Assembly: GCA_017979445.1 (NCBI GenBank) | Contig: CM030714.1 | Coordinates: forward strand, 6,455,049-6,519,048 | DNA length: 64,000 nucleotides | DNA from: Akebia trifoliata | Lineage: Eukaryota > Streptophyta > Magnoliopsida > Ranunculales > Lardizabalaceae | Direction: 5' to 3' | Shown: positions 10,044 to 21,461 of the stretch, piece after piece | How the letters are laid out: each line of letters begins with the position of its first letter | Numbering within the stretch: position 1 is the stretch's first letter | Position numbers and translations under genes: made by a program | The notes under the pieces: model-generated | What the model saw: the letters and a program-made list of their open reading frames with translations, nothing else | What the model was told of the DNA's origin: nothing | Databases searched by the model: none

Positions 10044-13000
10044 ACTGAAATAATGAATTTAACCAATCCGAATGGGTTTCTTCCAATGAACAGAAGAGAC
10101 TCGAAAGAATCAAATTAAGAAGAAGATGAAGAAATCGATGCATGTTTTACCAGACCACATCCAACTTGTTACATTCACATAAATCTTTTATAGGATGCAT
10201 CCACTAAGTGAAAAAAGTGGTAAATTTGATTCTAAGGTCCGTCGAATTTAGTCCTTTAAAAGAATCCTGTAGAATTTACCCTTTTTTCTTTTTCACGTAG
10301 TAAACACGTATTATCAAGGTGCACCCAAGTACACATGGGGAATGATTTCGAATTGTTTCGCAGAAACAAGCATGTTTAGTACATAATTGAAGGTCCTTAT
10401 CTCAGGCCAACAATGGTAATCGGGCTTGTGGAAAAGGATGTGGCCACTGACATTGCCTTAAAAGTTCAATAACAAAGAAATTAAAACTCATCAGAGAGCC
10501 TACAATTGTTATCATTTTTGTTAATTTTCTCAAGATATCTTGAATGGAATCAAACTTCTTTGCTTGAGAGTTGAGAGAGCTTTCGGATTTCTAGTTCAAA
10601 GGGTCTCATTAGACTTATGGTACTTACGTTTGGAGATTCTTTCTAAGACGTTGATAATAGACTCAGGATGTCTATTGGATTTGAAGATGCTAACCACTCC
10701 TTGTGATTCAACCGTTCCAACTGATCAGTAATAGAAGGGTACGATTTGATCTTTTGATGATACTTTGATCGACCAACACTGAATCAATGATATATTGCTC
10801 GGGGTATCCTATTTCCATAGGCGAAGAAGCGTGGGTTCATTTTCTTCATCAAAATAAAGCGACGACGACGACTTGCCTTTATCTGTGAAAGACTGAAGTC
10901 AAGCTGCCCGTAGGCTATAGATGGTGTGAAATTGAAGCCCATTTTCATCGATGGTTTGTTATCGTTGATTCTAGGGTTACTTTTTATCTTTTTTTTTGGT
11001 ACTTAAAAACAACCAATTAGTCTGTATGTTTAAATCCACAAATTCAAAACCACTAAAAAGACTGATATGATAATTCCATTTTTTCGATGTATTTACATTT
11101 TTCAGTTTGAGTTGAGTGACTAGCCCGAATTTTGAGATGACTTGTCAAGTTTAGGGTCTATGTTGAGGAGGGAGGACTGAATTATGACTCTCCCACTGCT
11201 GTCGAACTGTCGAAGCACAGCAGATCTTCCTAATGGGTCTCATATCCACAGGTATCTTGACATGCTTATAAAAATTGAGTTGGGTGAGCAGAGTATAAAA
11301 CAATTGGATTTATTTATTTATTTATTTATTTTTTTGAGTTTTTGAATTGTTTTTGCAAAATCCTAACTGCAAAATAATGGTAACATTTTTATCTTTAACC
11401 GTCAAAATGTTATTTTCTTCAAAATTAAAGTTCAACAACAAGATAGGGTTCTTATGAAGGTTGAAGATTATGAATTTTGACAACAAACCCAAAACATCAT
11501 TTGTATATTCTCCAAAAAATTTGGGAAACTTTTCGAATTTATCCAAATTAACTAAATTGAACCCATCACGTAATAATGGAATCCGAACTTTGCTATTACG
11601 GAATAACACAAACATTAATTATTCATCACCTTAGATAGAAATTGTTCAAAGTAAAGATTTGGTTATAAAATTTGCATCATGGCTACGATATCGATCCATG
11701 AATCTTAAGATCTGGTTACAATAAAAATTAGAACTTGATATATGGCATCACTGAAAACAGAATTAGAACTCTTATTAAGCGACTCAAATTCAATCTTGCA
11801 TGCATCTCTAGAAATGATTTTATTGTATCCCCTTTACCTTATTTTCCAGAATGCCTTTCAACTTTATTGTCTTTTTCATTTTTAAATATTTTCCAATAAT
11901 ACCCCTACAACTTTATAGTCTATCCTTTTTACCCCCGTTAACCCTAAGAAGATGACCTTTCACATGCAAACTCTAGTCTATAAACAAAGTTATATGCATA
12001 TAAAACAAACTCACTTCATTTTATTTATTATTGATTCCCGTGTGACAAGTTATGAACACACGCTCACTTAGTAATTTGATCAAAAACCTATTGTGTATTC
12101 CATCAAACACCTTGTATGCCACACTTTCGAAGACCTTATTTGTTAATGACAACGGAAGATAAACTCAAGTAATAGCAGCAAATATAAAGAAGATAATTTA
12201 TCACACAAAAAAAGAGTAAAAACATAATACCCACAACACAAGATTTTACGTCCGAAAGTTACATCCATGGAGGTATGAGTGTTGGAACTTGATTTCACCT
12301 TGAAGAAAATGGAGCAAATCGATACTAGGAGTACCTCTATCACTTTGTTTCACTTTTTTCTAGATCTCGATCTTCTCAAATCTCTCAACCTCTCCTCTCT
12401 TGAGTATGTTTTCTTTCTCTACTCCCTCTACTAGAAAAGACTTAGACTTCTTACAATTTGATCACATTTTGGAAAATTTCTCTACGGAAATTCCTATTCT
12501 TATATTACATTATTCATTTTAATTCCCAAAATATGCTTTTTAGCGAGGTCGTCTCTTGTATAATATCAGTGTGATTGTCACTTTTAGAATATATAGGAGT
12601 GATCTTGCTGTTTTCCAACGAGATCGTCACTTTTAAAATAAATAGTACTGATCTCGCCACCTCATGTTTGAATTCTATTAGTGAGATCATCACTTTGCAA
12701 TACCTATGATCTTTCTACGCATGTTTTCAGAATTAAAATGCATAATTTACTGGAATGGGGATTTTACCAAAAGTTGCACATGTTTTTAGAAATTTCTCTA
12801 AGGAAAATGCTTGCCTCAACCAGGCTCTCCATCAACATATATGTTGGGATGTTGAGGACTCCCGAGAGAAATGTATCCCTAGAAACTAGTCTCTAGGACA
12901 TTTATGTTTTTCCTCAAATCCTAAAGTTTATGTTGTTGCAAAGAAAAGTCATATACCATTAAATATGGATTTGGAATTGAAGAACAAGGACCGTGGATAT

Positions 13001-13770
13001 AATTTCAATGGATACTTAATATCATCATCCTTTGCCTGTCACTTAAAATGCTATTTTCCGGAATCACCAACTCTTACTCCATTTCTGAATGGGGTTATAT
13101 GGACCAAAGAACCTTCTTTCTCTATGAACCACATGGCAACATGGTGCCCAAATACACCATTGAGTGCCACAATTTCATGAATTGTAAAAAAAATAGAATT
13201 GAAAAAAAATATTTTTTCACTGTTGGATTTAAATTTTAAATCTAGGAGTTCAATGACCGTCCTTTTTTAAACTTAGGATCTAAGACCAAAAATGCTTTTT
13301 TTGGGGGAGATTTTTTTTACGAGCCCAATCTAGACCACAAACAAGAGGTTGGATTATCATTTGGTCCATGCTCTACATGGTCCCATGGTCTATGCAACGT
13401 TTTCCCATACATACATTTTGGAAGTTATTCCAATATATATTTTAGCTAGGTGAGGAAGGCATTAGTGGTTCAGCTATAGATATTGGAGTGCCTGTGTACA
13501 CGAGTTTTCCTTTTCCATGAATTTTCATGAAGAAACGGCTTGGACCTACTAAGAATGGCGTGATATGTGACCTTTCCAATTGAAAGGAAAAAACCTATAC
13601 TTAGGTATTTGCTAATTACTAAACTATGGTGGTTTGAAAGTGAACATCTGTCGTGGAGTTTTATGAAAGTCCATGAATATGTTTTGGAATCCATGGAAAA
13701 ATTTCAAAAACCATAGGTTGATACTTAACGAAGATATTGATAATAAAATGAGATTTGTCTCTTAGTTTTT
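10044..13770. repeat. B1 block, non-coding middle part
   Basis: I see no gene. The stretch matches 35690-39540 of B2 with small gaps. It includes a module-X-like part (10790-11760). 12544-12695 contains several degenerate units built around GATCGTCACTTTTA and TGATCTCGC. 11846-11955 belongs to a dispersed family also found at 37838-37935 and 48655-48755. 13469-13833 is present here but missing from B2. Confidence 0.55.
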
Positions 13771-13980
13771 TATTATAGTAACCCTGACAGGGTTTAAGTA
13801 GAAAACAATTGAAGCAAATCCTAAACTAGAGATAAACCTTATCTTTAACAAATCTAATCGTAATCTTAAATCAGTCTAATACTATCTTAATTTCTATAAA
13901 TACATGATTCGGTGTGTCACTACACCTTAGTCCAATGCTTCATATCTAATAATCTAACACCCTCCCTCAAACTTATGGTG
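13720..13980 (-). mobile_element. LTR retrotransposon 3' remnant with polypurine tract
   Basis: Read on the minus strand, a purine run (TTTGAGGGAGGG) is followed at once by TGTTAGATTATTAG, the layout of a polypurine tract next to the start of a 3' LTR in plant Copia-type elements. The LTR continues left for roughly 130-250 bp; its end is uncertain. No pol domain is recognisable in the flanking 13981-14790 stretch. The same arrangement is found in B2 near 39522-39660. Confidence 0.5.
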
Positions 13981-14792
13981 ACCAAAGATCAACATGAGTT
14001 TGCTAAAATCAATAGCCTCCAAGAGCAGGATCATTGAAGAACAGTCGATCACCAATACTATAAAAAAAAACGGCAACTCAAACTAGACAGAGCAACCATA
14101 AAATAAAATAATCGAATGGCCCAATAGAAGCCTTAAACGACTTCAATATAGGCTCCATTGTGGCTTCAATTTTGAAAATCTCAAACGAGATGACTCGAGC
14201 CTTGGACAAGTCTTTGCAATGGTCGAGTCTAATTGGAAATCTTGCTCAAATCCCTCCAAGACCGAGATGATTTGCCTAAGTTATGTTGGTCCCCTCCGAG
14301 ATACAAAACCATGTTACTAGTGAGCCGGGTTACCATTTGACCTATCTAGTTGCTTGATTGATCTGGCCCTTTCACTTTTCAGGTTCAGTGACCAATCTAG
14401 TTAAAGCATACATTAATTGGGTAGACAAAAGGATGGTCCATCCTTGTCAAAAATATAAATCCATTTGGCTAATGATGGTCTTGTATATAAAAAAAAAAGG
14501 CCCAAATTATGAAGCAAATAACCTTTTCTTGTTTTTTTTATGTCTTGCCACAAATGATTTTCTAAAAGGTGTATTTAAGAATCATGGATTTTTACAAGCA
14601 GTTGAAGCTAGAGTTCATGAGATTACTCTGTTATTCAAAGAGCTTATGCATCACCAGTTGTTGATTTCCATTGATTTTGAAGGGATTTTTTTCAAAGATT
14701 TTGTGTTTAGATGGGAGATTATTGAATGAGGTAGACTTTTATGTTTTTTTTTCTTCTGGGAGGGGGGGGGCTTTTTAATATCTATAACCTCA

Positions 14793-14797
<5 letters not shown>
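13981..14797. repeat. B1 block, stretch between LTR remnant and first (TA)n tract
   Basis: No coding region is recognised. The stretch is duplicated at about 39661-40490 in B2 with few differences, and probably contains the inner 3' part of the degraded LTR element. It ends in a (TA)n tract at 14798-14832 that served as target for the following train of elements. Confidence 0.5.
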
Positions 14798-14832
<35 letters not shown>

Positions 14833-14834
<2 letters not shown>

Positions 14835-15241
14835 GTCAAGTTCAAGGGCCATGTGAGAAAACATGTGAGAAAACTTTCGTTTTTCAAAATAAGGGTTAGA
14901 GGTTTTGGATTGAGCTGATTTTTTGCAAGGATGGTCACTATGATGAGAAGATCATCCTCACAAAAAATCAGCTCAATCAAAAACTTCTAAATCCATCAAA
15001 AGTGATTTACAAATTAGTGATAAAAATTGATAAAAAATCGACGGTCCACATTCTAAATCACTTTTAATGGGGTTAGAAGTTTAGATTGGGCTGATTTTTT
15101 TTTTTGGATGATCTTCCCATCATAGAGATCATCCTCACAAAAAATCAGCTCAATCTAAAATTTCTAACCCATATTTTAAAATTTTATTTACCGTCGAAAG
15201 TTTTCTCACATGTTTTCTCACATGGCCCTTGAACCTGACCC
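14833..15241. mobile_element. Double-hairpin MITE a (type 1 ends)
   Basis: The element starts GGGTCAAGTTCAAGGGCC and ends with the mirror image GGCCCTTGAACCTGACCC; the inverted repeats run 45 bp or more. Inside each half is a smaller palindrome built from AAAATCAGCT arms around a GATGATC centre. It is flanked by (TA)n on both sides and encodes nothing. The same type occurs at 21197, 40530 and 59739. Confidence 0.8.
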
Positions 15242-15257
15242 TATATATATATATATA

Positions 15258-15856
15258 GGGTCGCGTTCCTACGACCCCCATTACGACCCCCATCGCGACA
15301 CACGAATTAAACCGTCCGATTAACGACAGATCTACGGTTCAGATTGTTTTAACTTTACAAACGATTGTTTACAAATGAAATTTCGTTATTTACAACTAAC
15401 TCCCCGTAAACAAACAATTCGAGTTCAGCTCCTCATCTCAACTTTGTCTTCTTCGCTCTAACCTCTGCGTTCGAAGCCCGCTTTAACCTCTGCGTTCGAA
15501 GCCATTTTCTACAAATTCCTCATCTCATCTTCCTCGATCTCTCTCTGTTTCTTTTTCGGGTCTTCCTCTTCGACAGAGATCAGAGATCAGATCTGACTTC
15601 ATCTTCTTTCCTTCCTCGTCTTCTTCCTTCCTTGAGGAAGGATCAGATCTTCCTTTGTTTCTTTACTGTAAACGAAGGTCACGGTCTTCCTCATCTCTCT
15701 CTCTCTCTTTACAAAGAAACGGAGAGCTCGATAGAAGAAATCCTAAGGTAAGCAATCACAAACCCTTAATTAGTTTTTTTTTTTTTTTTTTTTTTAATTT
15801 CATGTTCTGCTGAGTTTTATGTATGGATTTTGACGAATCATCGAAAACAAAGATTC
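15258..15856 (+). repeat. Left terminal inverted repeat of the Pack-MULE-like element
   Basis: About 599 bp, matching the reverse complement of 19722-20323 with a few changes. It contains a duplicated CTCTGCGTTCGAAGCC unit, a (CT)n tract and a long T run, mirrored at the other end. Homology stops at AAAGATTC. Confidence 0.85.
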
Positions 15857-15985
15857 GTAAGGAAATTTTATGATTGCTGTATTTTTTATGTATGGATATG
15901 TACATAGTTGCATTTTTTAACTGTTCAAAAACCCTCAGCATTCGAAGATTGGCGTCTCTAACGACCCCCAGTTGAATTGGCTCCT

Positions 15986-16549
15986 ATCTTTTAGATTTAG
16001 ATAAATATAGCCAAATTGGTAGAAGACCACTGCTGCACCATTACTCACAGTATTGCTTGTCCAATAAGCTTTGTAATTGTTTTCCTTAGGCCGAGCTAAG
16101 GGATACATAACAAGATTACCATCACCTTGTAGAATAAACTCGAATCTTCCTGTCGAGTAGTCGTTTTTGGTTCATCAAGAAACGAGTTTACTACCAAGGC
16201 CTAGTGTCTGGTTAAACAAGATTGTGTTTGTTGGTGCATCAAAGCTTTGCCAATTGTTAATGGATTGTGCGTTCCTTAGCACGAAGTTTCCTGTGTCAAG
16301 CATGGCAGCGGAGGTGGCTTGGGTACTGTCTGAGGGTTCGGCCTTCCAAAGTTCTGTACCATTTGGAGCATTGAGGACAAAAACACCATTGGATGTTAAT
16401 TCAATTTTGGAACCTTTCTGCACTGGGTTACCTCCATTTGCTGTCCAAACAATGTTTTCTACTTGTATTTTAGCAAACCAGATTGCTAACAAGAATTGAT
16501 CTCCTCCTTGAATGGGATGGATATCAATTCCTGCTAACAAATAGTTCAT
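15986..16549 (-). pseudogene. Fragment of G-type lectin S-receptor-like kinase (B-lectin domain)
   Basis: The minus-strand frame reads as a bulb-type lectin domain of the RLK1/LECRK group: IVWTANGGNPVQKGSKIEL, then ELWKAEPS, AAMLDTGNFVLRN, WQSFDAPTNTIL and GSKLVS. Two consecutive TGA codons follow near 16172-16177, after which the same frame continues (TGRFEFILQGDGNLVMYP, AYWTSNTV, GYIYL). In the family this N-terminal ectodomain module precedes a membrane helix and a kinase domain; both are absent. The fragment lies inside the Pack-MULE-like element and is broken by the stops, so no functional receptor is expected. Confidence 0.85.
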
Positions 16550-17861
16550 AATGAGTTCTATTGGTTACACCTTGGCCTAAATAATGGCTGTGTGTCCCAT
16601 GTAACTTTTTTCCAAACCTTGGCCTAAAAAATTTAAGGTTCTAAAAAATTTCTTTTTCTAAGCCATATTCATTGAATCATTTCTATATGTGTCTGTTTTA
16701 ATCTTTTGTGTATAGTTCGTCGAACCATATAGTTAGCTTCAAACTTGATATCATTTTTTGTAGGTGATGCTAGTTGAAAGTTGCATTTGACAACAACATA
16801 AACAAAAAAGAAAAAAATTAAGAAAATGTGACCACATTTCTTTTAGAACATCTAATTTTTGTGCGTTGTCGATCTGCCGATGAACAATACAGCCATTGTT
16901 CGTTACTAACTGTATATAATAAGTTACATTATTTCTTTGTAGGTGGTGCCGAGGAGCTCCATTTAGTCCAATACCGAGGGTCGAGGAGTGGTTCGAGCTG
17001 CCACTTCATGCATTTGGCTATACTTACTATTCTTGAATTTCAAATTATGAACAACATGAGGAAATGCCTGAAGTGAAAGATTTCATGGTTGGGGCTTGAA
17101 GGAGATGAAGAAGCCTGCTTTCGTTCCTTTGGACTTTCTGTTGACTTCTATTTCATATACATATCTTATGAAAAAAAGGGTTCCATGTTCTAGGAGGCAA
17201 TGTTATTTAAGAAAAAATGTGGAGGACATTCAATAGGGTCATCTTGGGCCAATCAAACCACATTGTAGGGAGGACCTATAGCAACATACTCCCAATCCAT
17301 TAGATCTGTGGCATTTGTAGGCATATTATGTTGTGCTCAATCTCTTTTGACTTCTCTATTATATTATTGATGCTTCTTTCTTTAAACAAAAATATAACAA
17401 TGTTAACCAATTTCGCATTGGATTCAGCAACACAAATCGATTTCACAATTCAACTCTATAATGAGACATATCATTAGTTGAGGGGCATGTCTTTGGGTCT
17501 TATCACTCCCATCCAATTAAACAAATATGCCATCAAATATTTAGAAATCTACGCCGGATTATTAAAAAATCAGATTTTGGAGCGATTAGAAAATTACAAA
17601 AAATGAAACCATTCAGCTTGAACAACAAAGAGTAATTAATCAAGTTCACCAACTAGTTTTCCAAAAAAAAGCCTTACTGCAAAGAGCACATTATATCTGA
17701 CATGTTACATTCATTTACAACTTTGTGGATTAGAATCAAGCCCTTCATGAGTTAGAAATACTAAGAAGAGAAGTAGCATGTCCAGTCCAAGGCATTTCCC
17801 ACAACACTGAAATATGTTTTATGAACCTCCAATCTGAACCGGACCTGTGAGTTTGAAAGGA
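16550..17861. other. Interior of the Pack-MULE-like element, unassigned
   Basis: I see no convincing coding region or repeat. Short frames have no recognisable motifs. This may be captured intronic or intergenic DNA between the two gene fragments. Confidence 0.4.
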
Positions 17862-18241
17862 GGAAAGTCACTCCCAAGCACCTCCCATACGCTGTTATGC
17901 AAATAATTTATGAAAAGTCGATAGTGTTGATAAACCCCACTTCCCTGCTTTGAATCAATTCTTCCTAGCTTCTTCAAAATAGCAACTATGCCAACTCCAG
18001 GAAGATGACCCCCCACGTTCTACAACAATGTCACACACTTCAGCCACCACTTCTGTCATCATTGGAGTAGAATCTACGATCTGTGATTGAAAGAATATAA
18101 GGATTATTCGGCAATCCATATCCATTAGGTACTGAATTTTACACAATCTAGTGTCATACCCCAAAAATTTCATTCAGTTTCTCACCAACCACTTCACAGT
18201 CCTCTGATGTATCTTGATGCATGGCAGCCATATCAGGAGAC
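17862..18241 (-). pseudogene. Fragment of plant hexokinase (C-terminal exons)
   Basis: Two exon-like pieces lie on the minus strand. The first (18241-18160) follows a ...GCAG acceptor and reads SPDMAAMHQDTSEDCEVVG, ending at a GT donor. The second (18080 to about 17862) follows ATCACAG and reads STPMMTEVVAEVCDIVVERG, then HLPGVGIVAILKKLGR and VYQHYRLFINYLHNSVWE, the C-terminal region of plant hexokinases, which phosphorylate glucose and act as sugar sensors. A G run at 18011-18016 has one extra base, shifting the frame after VERG. Catalytic and glucose-binding parts upstream are missing. Intron-exon layout is kept, so genomic DNA was captured rather than mRNA. Confidence 0.82.
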
Positions 18242-19721
18242 CTGCATAAATCAAAACTTCAGATATTTATTTCCCATGCAATATGTTTCTTAATTCTTAT
18301 ACTTACTATGACCTTGTAATTCAAATATTTTCCACCACTAACATCTTTCTGGATAGAGAAATTCTACTTGCAACATTTCTAAGACTGTAAAACATATATG
18401 GCAATATAGACTTTGTATATAGCAATTTAGTTTTCAATATAACACATTTCAATATATGGCAATCTCATTGTGGGTAACAAAAAATGGCAAAGTGCATGAA
18501 TTGAGCCAAAAGGAAAGAGGCCAGCATTTAAATCCCATGAATTCTACCACCTGGGCATCAATCCATATAGAAACTAGAAAGTTCCTGTCCAATAACAGTC
18601 CACCATGCAGCAACAAGAGGTATCAATTCACCACACAGACTCTATGCCATTCTCAACCATTAATGAGTTTTCTTTTTATTCTTCCCTTTCCAGCTATGTA
18701 TTTACTATTACTATCAATATGTGAAAAAACAAAGACTACTTAAAAGCGCATTACAACAAAATGGTTTCATTTTGTGCTTGAGAAGTAGTTCCTTAAAAAT
18801 ATTTGTTCGGTGAAGTTGTTATAATCTTACTCACATCAACAAATTCTATGATCAACATTCCAAACAGCAAGTAATTTACTTTTCTAAAAGGTTAATGAAA
18901 ATAATAATATCCCCTTTATTAGATAAGGAAAGTAGACAATGGATATTTGGGACACTTTGATGTCCTAGCTTGATCCTAGACAATGCCAATCGCAGGTATC
19001 ACCTTCTACACTTATCCATGTTTGTCAGTGGTGCACTAGAATTGCATATGAACAAGCCAACAAAATTCCAAGCCACAAACAAACCACAATCTTGAACATG
19101 ATGATTAACTATTGCCAAGCATCCTATGGCACACTTCCTAAGATAATTCTTTAATAGCAGAGGCCTAATAGCATTGAAGCAAATTACCAATACTATCAAG
19201 ACTTGAACTACTTAACACTGGTATGTTCATGAGAAAGCCTTATCTACATGATTTACTCTCTCCAATTTTTTTAAGTAATTGATAATTTTTTTTCTCTCTT
19301 TAATTTCCATTAAAAAAATGAGGAAGATAAATACAACAACTAATTAGTTAGTTATATTACAGAGAAGTTGGAGCAGTGGCCATTCTCAACTTGAACAGGT
19401 TCCCAAGATAAAATTTTAAGTACATTGGATGCAAGTGTAAGTAATCCACAAAATACACAGAGTAGAGTTGTCTTTCATTCTTAAATAAGTGGCATCAAAT
19501 CCTGAACTAGTTTGCTACACTGACATTTATGATTCATACCCATATTTGGCATTTATACAGGGAAAATGGAAATCTGAAAATAGGAATAATTTACACCCAA
19601 CATTCGAGAATAATTTGAGTCTACAGCTTTCAGAATCTAAACAGTTTCTGTTAGACTCCAACTACCCTGCTGTATCACCCAATTCAACCTCAGCACTTCA
19701 AGATGTGAACTCTAAAAGCAA
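18242..19721. other. Interior of the Pack-MULE-like element right of hexokinase
   Basis: No gene is recognised. It may include hexokinase intron DNA, since it lies upstream of the captured exon. An open frame at 19489-19740 runs into the right inverted repeat and shows no family motif. Confidence 0.35.
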
Positions 19722-20321
19722 GAATCTTTGTTTTCGATGATTCGTCAAAATCCATACATAAAACTCAGTAGAACATGAAATTAAAAAAAAAAAAAAAAAC
19801 TAATTAAGGGTTTGTGATTTCTTATCTTAGGATTTCTTCTATCGAGCTCTCCGTTTCTTTGCAAAGAGAGAGAGAGAGAGAGAGAGATGAGGAAGACCGT
19901 GACCTTCGTTTACAGTAAAGAAATGAAGTAAGATCTGATCCTTCCTTGAGGAAGGAAGAAGACGAGGAAGGAAAGAAGATGAAGTCAGATCTGATCTCTG
20001 ATCTCTGTCAAAGAGGAAGACCCGAAAAAGAAACAGAGAGAGATCGAGGAAGATGAGATGAGGAATCTGTAGAAAATGGCTTCGAACGCAGAGGTTAGAG
20101 CGGGCTTCGAACGCAGAGGTTAGAGCGAAGAAGACAAAGTTGAGATGAGGAGCTGAACTCGAATTGTTTGTTTACGGGGAGTTAGTTGCAAATAACGAAA
20201 TTTCATTTGTAAACAATCGTTTGTAAAGTTAAAACAATCTGAACCGTAGATCTGTCGTTAATCGGACGATTTAATTCGTGTGTCGCGATGGGGGTCGTAA
20301 TGAGGGTCGTAGGAACGCGAC

Positions 20322-20323
<2 letters not shown>
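19722..20323 (-). repeat. Right terminal inverted repeat of the Pack-MULE-like element
   Basis: About 602 bp, the mirror copy of 15258-15856, ending GGAACGCGACCC directly against a (TA)n tract of nearly 50 bp. The (GA)n and poly-A tracts correspond to the (CT)n and poly-T tracts of the left arm. Confidence 0.85.
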
Positions 20324-20372
<49 letters not shown>

Positions 20373-20375
<3 letters not shown>

Positions 20376-20753
20376 CAGCGTTCCTAAGACTCATATTGGG
20401 ACTCACATTGCGACACACCGTTTTGTCTTATATGGGCAAAAATATTTGGAATGGGCTTATTTTTTGTGAGGATGATCTCTATGGTGAGGAGATCATCCTT
20501 GCCAAAAATCAGCTCATTATGAAACTTCTAGACCGTCCAATTTTTGTTGAAAAATTATAGACCGTCCAATTTTTGTAAATCAATTTTGATGGGGTTAGAA
20601 GTTTTGGAATGGGATGATTTTTTGCCAGGATGATCCCCTCATCATAGAGATCATCCTCACAAAAAATCAGCTCATTCCAAACATTTTTGCCCATATAAGA
20701 CAAAACGGTGTGTCGCAATGTGAGTCTCAATATGAGTCTTAGGAACGTGACCC
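20373..20753. mobile_element. Double-hairpin MITE b (type 2 ends)
   Basis: Inverted ends of about 60 bp contain GCGTTCCTAAGACTCATATT and GCGACACACCGTTTTGTC. Two internal palindromes share the AAAAATCAGCTCATT arm with the other MITEs of this window. (TA)n lies on both sides. The outermost 45 bp resemble the Pack-MULE-like termini (shared CGTTCCTA, GAC and GCGACACAC at the same spacing). Confidence 0.8.
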
Positions 20754-20779
20754 ATATATATATATATATATATATATAT

Positions 20780-21156
20780 GGGAAATGTTCAGCACCCTAA
20801 GTTTTACCACACACTTTAACAAACGTTTTTTGTCCTACATGGGTTAGAAGTTTTGGAATGAGCTGATTTTTGGTGAGGATGATCTCTATGATTAGAAGAT
20901 CATCCTCCCCAAAAATCAGCCCCTTCCGAAATGTTTAGCCCCATGTTTACACGTTGAAAAATTGTGGACCGTCCATTTTTTGTAAATCAATTTTGATGGG
21001 GTTAGAAGTTTTGGAATGAGCTGATTTTTGGTGAGGATGATCTCCTCACCATAGAGATCATCCTCACCAAAAATCAGCTCATTCCGAAACTTCTAACCCA
21101 TGTAAGACAAAACGCGTTTGTTAAAGTGTGTGGTAAAACTTAGGGTGCCGAACGGG

Positions 21157-21160
<4 letters not shown>
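20780..21160. mobile_element. Double-hairpin MITE c (type 3 ends)
   Basis: The ends contain CACCCTAAGTTTTACCACAC and its mirror copy. Internal palindromes lie at about 20840-20942 and 20998-21100, each with GAGCTGATTTTTGGTGAGG arms. It is flanked by (TA)n tracts and non-coding. Same type as 63031-63402. Confidence 0.8.
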
Positions 21161-21196
<36 letters not shown>

Positions 21197-21200
<4 letters not shown>

Positions 21201-21461
21201 CAGGTTCAAGGGCCATATGAACATATGTAAAAACAATGTAACATCTATAAATTTTCAAAATATGGGTTAGAAATTTCGGATTGAGCTGATTTTTTGTGAG
21301 GATGATCTCTATGATGGAAAGATCATCTGAAAAAAAAATCAGTCCAATCTGAAAGTTCTAACCCCATTAAAAGTGATTTAGAATGTGGACTGTCAATTTT
21401 TTGCCAATTCTTGTCACTAATTTGGAAATCACTTTTGATGGATTTAGAAGTTTCAGATTGA
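21197..21461. mobile_element. MITE d, truncated (type 1 ends)
   Basis: It begins GGGTCAGGTTCAAGGGCC after a (TA)n tract and carries the first hairpin and part of the second. It is cut off where B-block DNA resumes (GAGATGAGGTTATATGG). The complete counterpart sits at the same place in B2 (40530-40939), so the insertion predates the B1/B2 duplication and B1 later lost its right third. Confidence 0.75.

Larger units (their letters stand above)
15258..20323. mobile_element. Pack-MULE-like element with captured gene fragments
   Basis: This 5066-bp element has inverted repeats of about 600 bp that begin GGGTCGCGTTCCTA. Flanks are (TA)n, so a 9-bp ATATATATA duplication is present at both ends but is not diagnostic by itself. 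Long inverted repeats plus captured host-gene fragments fit a Pack-MULE. Between the repeats lie pieces of a G-type lectin receptor kinase (15986-16549) and of a hexokinase (17862-18241), both on the minus strand. No transposase frame is visible. The related 927-bp element at 8602 has a clear 9-bp duplication, which supports the superfamily assignment. It is absent from the matching place in B2. Confidence 0.8.

Noticed and set aside
16167..16499. Plus-strand frame of 110 codons
   Set aside because: It is the complementary shadow of the B-lectin fragment on the minus strand.
15986..16549. Functional lectin receptor kinase
   Set aside because: It has two in-frame stops, lacks the membrane and kinase regions, and is located in a transposable element.
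20203..20560. Frames with Ile-Tyr repeats on both strands
   Set aside because: They are translations of a (TA)n tract and element ends.
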